DNA of 13,562 bases, from the NCBI RefSeq assembly GCF_000003605.2, contig NW_003142832.1, positions 36,465-50,026 on the forward strand, written 5' to 3'. Every line of letters begins with the position of its first letter. Position 1 is the first letter of the stretch. Below the pieces are notes generated by a model that was not told the origin of the DNA, made no database searches, and worked only from the letters and a program-made list of their open reading frames with translations. The DNA comes from Saccoglossus kowalevskii. Taxonomy: Eukaryota; Hemichordata; Enteropneusta; Harrimaniidae. Of the stretch, positions 9,299 to 13,562 are shown in pieces. The translations under genes were made by a program, and so were the position numbers.

Positions 9299-10329
9299 GT
9301 AGTGCCGTATTACGTTTATTTGGGTATAAAACTCTCACTACGTGGTTCTTGGTCATTATGCCAACAACATCTAGCAGATCAGGCAACAAAAGCGCTCCAT
9401 GCACTAATGGTTATTATATGTAAAATTGGACCAGTGCCTATTTCTCTATGTTTTAAAATATTTGATACAAAAATTGTTAGAATAATGCAATACGGTAGCG
9501 AGATTTGGGGTCATTTTGAGTCTCCAGCTGTTATAAATGTACACATCAAATTTTGTAAGTTTTTGCTTCACATTCGTAATACACCATTAATTCACGCAAC
9601 AGTAAGAGGGGAACTTGGTCGTCCCACACTGTATTCTCGTCGTTTAGTTAGAATGGTGAAATATTGGCTGAAAATACTTAAAATGAACCCAAACCGTTAC
9701 GTTTATCAGTGTTACAATTTTCAATGCACATTAGCTGACTCAAACAAAACATGCTTGGTTAAGTCATTAAAAGAAATACTATTCAGTTACGGATTTGGAG
9801 AGTTGTGGTACAACCATGGTGCGGGCGATGAAAATGCGTTTTTTGGCTTGTTTCGTCAGCGGTGTTTTGACATCGACCTCCAAAAATGGTGTGGTGTTGT
9901 AGACTCATTTAAAAGATTGACTTCATATAAACTAAATAAACTTCACCTGGAATTAGAATCGTATCTTGTAATTGAAATGAAAACAGCTTTTCGACTTGCT
10001 ATGTTAAAATTCAGAACATCATCACACAGTCTAATGATTGAAAAGGGACGCCACCTAAACATACCGAGACCAAACAGGATCTGCCCAGTTTGTCGTAATG
10101 GGGTTGAAGATGAGTTTTTATTTTTTACTTCTCTGTCCCGCCTACGACGAGCTGAGGCAGCGCTATATTTCAAACATATACACTAAGCAGCCCCGCCTAC
10201 AACACCAGTTCATTAACCTAATGACCAACAAAAATCCACAAACTGGTTAGAAATTGTGCTAAATATTTATTTTATTCTTTTCGTAATAGAGAAACGTTGT
10301 TAGAGGAAACAATTCTTAGTGATATTTAA
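9299..10329 (+). pseudogene. LINE thumb and C-terminal region with CPVC motif (broken)
   Basis: The segment opens with VPYYVYLGIKL, the usual continuation after the reverse transcriptase, and stays open for over 270 codons. It includes YGSEIWG (about 9491-9511) and a cysteine motif ICPVC (10079-10093) followed by GVEDE, which in related elements forms a small C-terminal zinc-binding or nucleic-acid-binding unit. Near 10128 the frame shifts. The partner part of the motif, LCPAYDELR, is found in the next frame from 10131. A further shift near 10241 leads into a last open piece at 10243-10326 that ends at TAA 10327-10329. Taken without the shifts, the frame from 9302 would end earlier, at 10184-10186. 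Confidence 0.82.
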
Positions 10330-10462
10330 CTGTATTGTATTTAATCTTTGTTTAATCTTAACCATGTGTAACCTGTGACCGCATATACTAGTGGTGTATC
10401 TTTGAGTGTACTTAGGGCAGGTGGCCTATGGTACTTTGGAAATAAACATTATTATTATTATA
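10330..10462 (+). other. LINE 3' untranslated region and (ATT)n end
   Basis: This short non-coding tail follows the LINE stop codon. It contains AATAAA at 10441-10446 and finishes in four ATT repeats at 10448-10459. The 3' end of such LINEs is the part recognised by the element's own reverse transcriptase, and a short tandem repeat there is characteristic of non-poly(A) LINEs. Confidence 0.8.
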
Positions 10463-11568
10463 ACTATGCTCAAAACCAACTATATATCGTTAAAATAGTC
10501 TCAAAATAACGAGTCGAACTGGATTTTGTGGCACTGCCGAAATTGACTTAAATATTATGTCAATACTAATAAATACTATGTCAAAGTCAAAGTCGAAGTG
10601 TGCATTTTTTGAATAGTTCAGTTGTGTGGCATTACATTTAATTTTAAACTTAAATAAAACCTAGATAGCTTAAATACACAGTTATATACATACATAGTTA
10701 TTAGTCAGAGAATATGCGCTATTGCTTTTAGCTCAGAGCTAAGTACATACATTCCCACTCATTTGGACAGCCAATACACTAAACCTCATATGCCTACAGT
10801 TTTGTTACAACCTAGAATAATGCGTTGAGCAGTAGATATTTCCGCCAGTGGACCCCTCAAAACAGCTTTTCGTGTCTGTTTGGAATTTGCTGGAAACTAG
10901 AACATGGTCTGATTATCTGTTACCATAGTGATAATTGCGACGCTTTCGATCTCTGATGTTTATTTAACACAGCTGGACGAATATCTGAGCATATTAACCT
11001 ATATTTGACAACGTAATCAAGCTAGTGACGGCACTGTGGAGTCGTCATATTCCATGCATGGACAATTTAGATTTCATGATGTCATTCTGTGGCATAACTG
11101 TCTTTTTGCTAAACGCACTGCGAAATCCTTTGAATGGTCCACCAATCAAAGACGGGGTCAAGGAGTCTACTAAATGGTGTGGAAATCAAGCCTCAAGGAT
11201 GACACATACTACCGGGGTTTCCTCTATGAAGTGTGACAAATTGTGTGCTGTTTTTGTTTGACTGGGTAAACAACCAATGGCTGAAGACAATTATTCTACA
11301 ATTTAGTATATCGCGATTTTGAGACGTCGACCTTGGTTGTACACTACTGGTTAGTAACAGGTCACACAAACGCATTAGAATAGGCGCATAGTTTTATCTT
11401 AAGTTGGGTTATTTTCCACATATTTCGGACATAGTTGAAGTTAAAGTCCTGTTACTAAAGTTACCGAAATAACTACATTTATTAGTTTCCGATATACATT
11501 TATACCACATGTGTTACACTATGATATTTTTATTCGAAACATAAAGTCAGATGTAGAATCTGTAACAG
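10463..11568. other. Non-coding sequence right of the LINE
   Basis: About 1.1 kb with no secure gene. It holds a small GTCAAA repeat at 10580-10597. An open frame at 11025-11261 has no recognisable motif and no strong splice boundaries. If the terminal exons at 11569-11752 are real, part of this stretch is their upstream intron. Confidence 0.45.
10580..10597. repeat. GTCAAA short tandem repeat (three units)
   Basis: Two perfect GTCAAA units and one GTCGAA unit lie in tandem. It is probably a chance low-complexity repeat. Confidence 0.85.
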
Positions 11569-11752
11569 GTTGAATCCGAAGAACCACCTGTAGTCATCCC
11601 ACTACCAGCTGATGAAATAAAAGCAGATGACAAATTAGTGGAGTTAATAATTGTAAGTTAACATTTGCTTAATAATTGAAAACATCATCTTCAAGTCAGC
11701 TCCAGGTGCACATAATATTTTTAATTTTTGTTTACAGAAAATGTTATCTTAA
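11569..11752 (+). CDS. Candidate last two exons of an unidentified gene
   Basis: A first segment at 11569-11652 (84 bases, 28 codons, no stops, both ends phase 0) lies between ACAG and a perfect GTAAGT donor. Its product is acidic and proline-containing (VESEEPPVVIPLP, then ADEIKADDKLVELII). An 85-base intron follows, ending in a strong acceptor (TTTTTGTTTACAG). The next exon adds KMLS and a TAA at 11750-11752 in the matching phase. The other two frames of the first segment contain early stops. Against this, the acceptor before 11569 has no good pyrimidine tract, no further upstream exon is seen and no family is recognised. A possible poly(A) signal, AATAAA, lies at 12046-12051. I judge it plausible but unproven. 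Confidence 0.38.
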
Positions 11753-12375
11753 ACTCCCCCAAGGTTGTGTAATCCCCCTACAAGGCTTCGATAAACGGCC
11801 TTTTACCCACTGGGCAATACAACATTGGTGTCAATGTCTAATATGACATGATTAATACCACAGAAAATGTAAGTTATTAAAAGAGGTTAGAACAAATTGG
11901 AACTAGACATTGTGAATAATGGAGATATACGTACTTGCACATTCTAGGTCACGAATAATTCTAATTGAAAAATGGGCTTCAGAAGTTATATAGGGCGTGA
12001 ATATAGAAAGTAGCTCTTCATGTGAAGTTTTACAAATTGTCACCTAATAAAAGGAATTTTAAATTGAAAAATCTGAGTGACATATATTGACAGATTGTGA
12101 TACCTTAACCACAAAATAATCTTAAAAGTAAATTCGGTGTTGTTATTTACATTTATGCTTTAAATGTTATTACATTTCTTCAGTTGTCATTTCAAAATGT
12201 GATCTTATTCCATTTACATAGTTTTCAGCTTTAAATTAAAATTAGGTTATACATCTACACAATCTCTTTGTCTTTTTGCAGAGTTTAAACCGTAACAATA
12301 TCAGCTATTATTACATATGTACTGCAGTTTATTTGATTCGTCTCTGAAATCAAAATCGGTATTTCCAAGCCCCAT
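11753..12375. other. Possible 3' untranslated region and AT-rich DNA
   Basis: If the preceding exons are real, their 3' untranslated region begins here and could end after AATAAA at 12046-12051. A second strong acceptor (a pyrimidine tract ending TTTTTGCAG at 12281) precedes 21 open codons that stop at 12345-12347. This could be an alternative terminal exon. No other coding signal is seen. Confidence 0.3.
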
Positions 12376-12623
12376 ATGCAAATGAGTTTGATAGCGAACA
12401 AAGTAGTCCCTTCAAGAGTGTCGTTTTTCGAAACATAGCAAAATTAAACAATATTTAGAAGTATGATATTTTTCTCGTGGGGTACATAAATATACTTGCC
12501 GAGTGAAATGAAATTTGAACAACAGTATTGGCACTTTTAGGTAGTAACTTATTTTGACTAAAACTAATTTGCATATCATCCATGCAATACTGTTTTCGGT
12601 CTTTTCACGGTCGATATGCAAAT
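12376..12623. promoter_or_regulatory. Cluster of three octamer motifs (ATGCAAAT)
   Basis: ATGCAAAT occurs at 12376-12383 and 12616-12623 on the plus strand and at 12567-12574 on the minus strand, each preceded by AT (ATATGCAAAT) and followed by GA or TA. ATGCAAAT is the established binding site of POU-domain (Oct-type) transcription factors. Three perfect copies in about 250 bases is more than expected by chance even in AT-rich DNA. A role as an enhancer or promoter is inference. Confidence 0.35.
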
Positions 12624-13562
12624 GAACATTTCCACTGGCAACCGAACTATTTTTATTTTGTTAACAAATTTTCGTCTGCTATTTTTATCCGGTTCACTAG
12701 AATGTCAGCAGTCTAAATTGATACTCAGTTCCAAATAAAGATCACCAACGCCAAATGAGCAACATTTTAACCGGTAACCAAGACTCATTCAATCCACGAC
12801 CAGCAAGCAACATCATAAACGCAGTTGTAGAGTACCGCAGTTGCACGGCATTTTTTTGCCAATGCACAGATCTATGGATGAATTTTTAACTTCAGCATAA
12901 ACAGACTGTATCACAGTCGACCAGTTCAAGTTCTGGTTCTGTCGTGGCCCCAACTAAACATCCACGAGTTATTAATTCGGGAATCGACTCAGATTAGACG
13001 TCGGATTATTTAATTTTCACACTTTCACACAGGCAGTGACACGCGTTCTACACTGACACGCGTTGCTAGGGCGTAACACTATCTTGGAACATATTAATGG
13101 GCAATGGCGTTCCACGACCTAAATTCCATCCCGCTTTGTTGCACGTTATTTCTGTAATATGAAATAATAAAATATGGTACATATGTAATAATAACAGAAT
13201 CCCACACTTTCCCCGTGGCTTTTGTTGCGTATGGAAGTTATTTTCACGAGTGTTGCGGTGTATCCTGCGGCCGTCCTTTCACTAGCGAAGCGAAGCAGGA
13301 TGCATCGCATCAAGAGAAGGTGTAGGGTTCTCTCGTATTATCACCTGAGCATGGTGCATATTATTCACAATAGCTGTCTATTTCACACTAAACGCGGCGA
13401 TATGTACTCAGTATGTAAATTATCATGATGTGGTATTTCGCTGGGGAGAGCAATAGAAAGTATTATTAATCACCTTTGTTTTAGTCTACAATGTAGGAGC
13501 AAAAAACAAATGCACAGTAAGATTTAAACTAGCCTTAATTGTTATATATCTGTTCTTAGGTC
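12624..13562. other. Right-end non-coding region, slightly richer in GC and CpG near 13040 and 13230-13330
   Basis: No gene is supported. It contains a small hairpin around a T7 run at 12842-12866 and an 11-base direct repeat TGACACGCGTT at 13037 and 13054. A more GC- and CpG-rich segment at about 13210-13340 carries a methionine-started frame (ATG at 13231, stop at 13426-13428). Its product is basic and without recognisable domains. It could be the start of a gene continuing to the right or chance. Confidence 0.35.
13037..13064. repeat. Direct repeat of TGACACGCGTT
   Basis: Two perfect 11-base copies start at 13037 and 13054, 17 bases apart. Each contains the palindrome ACGCGT, which is unusual in this AT-rich window. 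Confidence 0.85.

Larger units (their letters stand above)
7110..10462 (+). mobile_element. 5'-truncated, inactivated non-LTR retrotransposon (LINE)
   Basis: In order along the plus strand are an AP-like endonuclease, a linker, a reverse transcriptase, a long C-terminal region with a CPVC motif, a final stop at 10327-10329, a 3' untranslated region of about 110 bases, AATAAA at 10441 and an (ATT)4 tail at 10448-10459. A short-repeat tail in place of poly(A) and this domain order are typical of LINEs in the CR1/L2/Jockey group. I cannot fix the clade by eye. The coding region changes frame at least five times (near 7876, 8706, 9300, 10128 and 10241) and carries in-frame stops at 7145, 7766, 7968, 8469, 8824 and 8911. 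The left edge is uncertain. The first ORF and most of the endonuclease N-terminus are absent. No target-site duplication is evident. Confidence 0.9.

Noticed and set aside
11025-11261. A 78-codon plus-strand frame
   Set aside because: It has no recognised domain, no good donor within it, and its frame does not connect to the exons at 11569.
1-13562. CRISPR array, bacterial operon or prophage
   Set aside because: The sequence has introns, poly(A) signals and a LINE. The only regular repeats are eukaryotic micro- and minisatellites, and their units follow one another without unique spacers.

Overview
The window is eukaryotic, AT-rich and gene-poor. It has GT-AG introns, AATAAA polyadenylation signals, a tetranucleotide microsatellite and a decayed LINE, and it shows no bacterial operon structure. 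A secreted-type C-type lectin next to a LINE whose open reading frame carries an AP-like endonuclease and ends at an (ATT)n tail suggests a marine invertebrate. A hemichordate, echinoderm, cephalochordate or similar animal would fit. This placement is inference, because no marker gene in the window fixes the species.

Layout. Positions 1-68 are a perfect (TTCA)n microsatellite that runs off the left edge. Positions 664-1860 hold three plus-strand exons of a C-type lectin domain gene (664-1033, 1254-1333, 1826-1860). Their splice phases match, and an AATAAA lies at 1937. The signal-peptide exon is not visible and probably lies left of the window; a 22-base candidate exon at 107-128 could connect to it. 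From about 1960 to 7100 I find no convincing gene. That interval holds short repeats, a degenerate minisatellite of about 30-35 bp units (4938-5190), a G11-loop hairpin (5454-5518), a smaller hairpin (6275-6302) and an unidentified open frame (6478-6666).

From about 7110 to 10462 lies a 5'-truncated, dead non-LTR retrotransposon on the plus strand. Its single long open reading frame (endonuclease, reverse transcriptase, C-terminal cysteine motif) can be followed from end to end. It is broken by at least five frame changes and several stop codons, and the usual FADD catalytic motif reads FADV. The copy ends in AATAAA plus (ATT)n.

Right of the LINE the sequence is again mostly non-coding. The best coding signal is a pair of phase-matched candidate terminal exons (11569-11652 and 11738-11752) with a perfect GTAAGT donor and a strong acceptor; this would be the 3' end of an unidentified gene. 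Three copies of the octamer ATGCAAAT cluster at 12376-12623.

Nothing shows the lectin, the LINE and the candidate right-hand gene working together; they look like independent neighbours. I found no convincing new multi-gene system. The observations most worth checking are the lectin's altered sugar-binding motifs and its two-frame tail, the right-hand terminal exons, the minisatellite and hairpins, and the octamer cluster.
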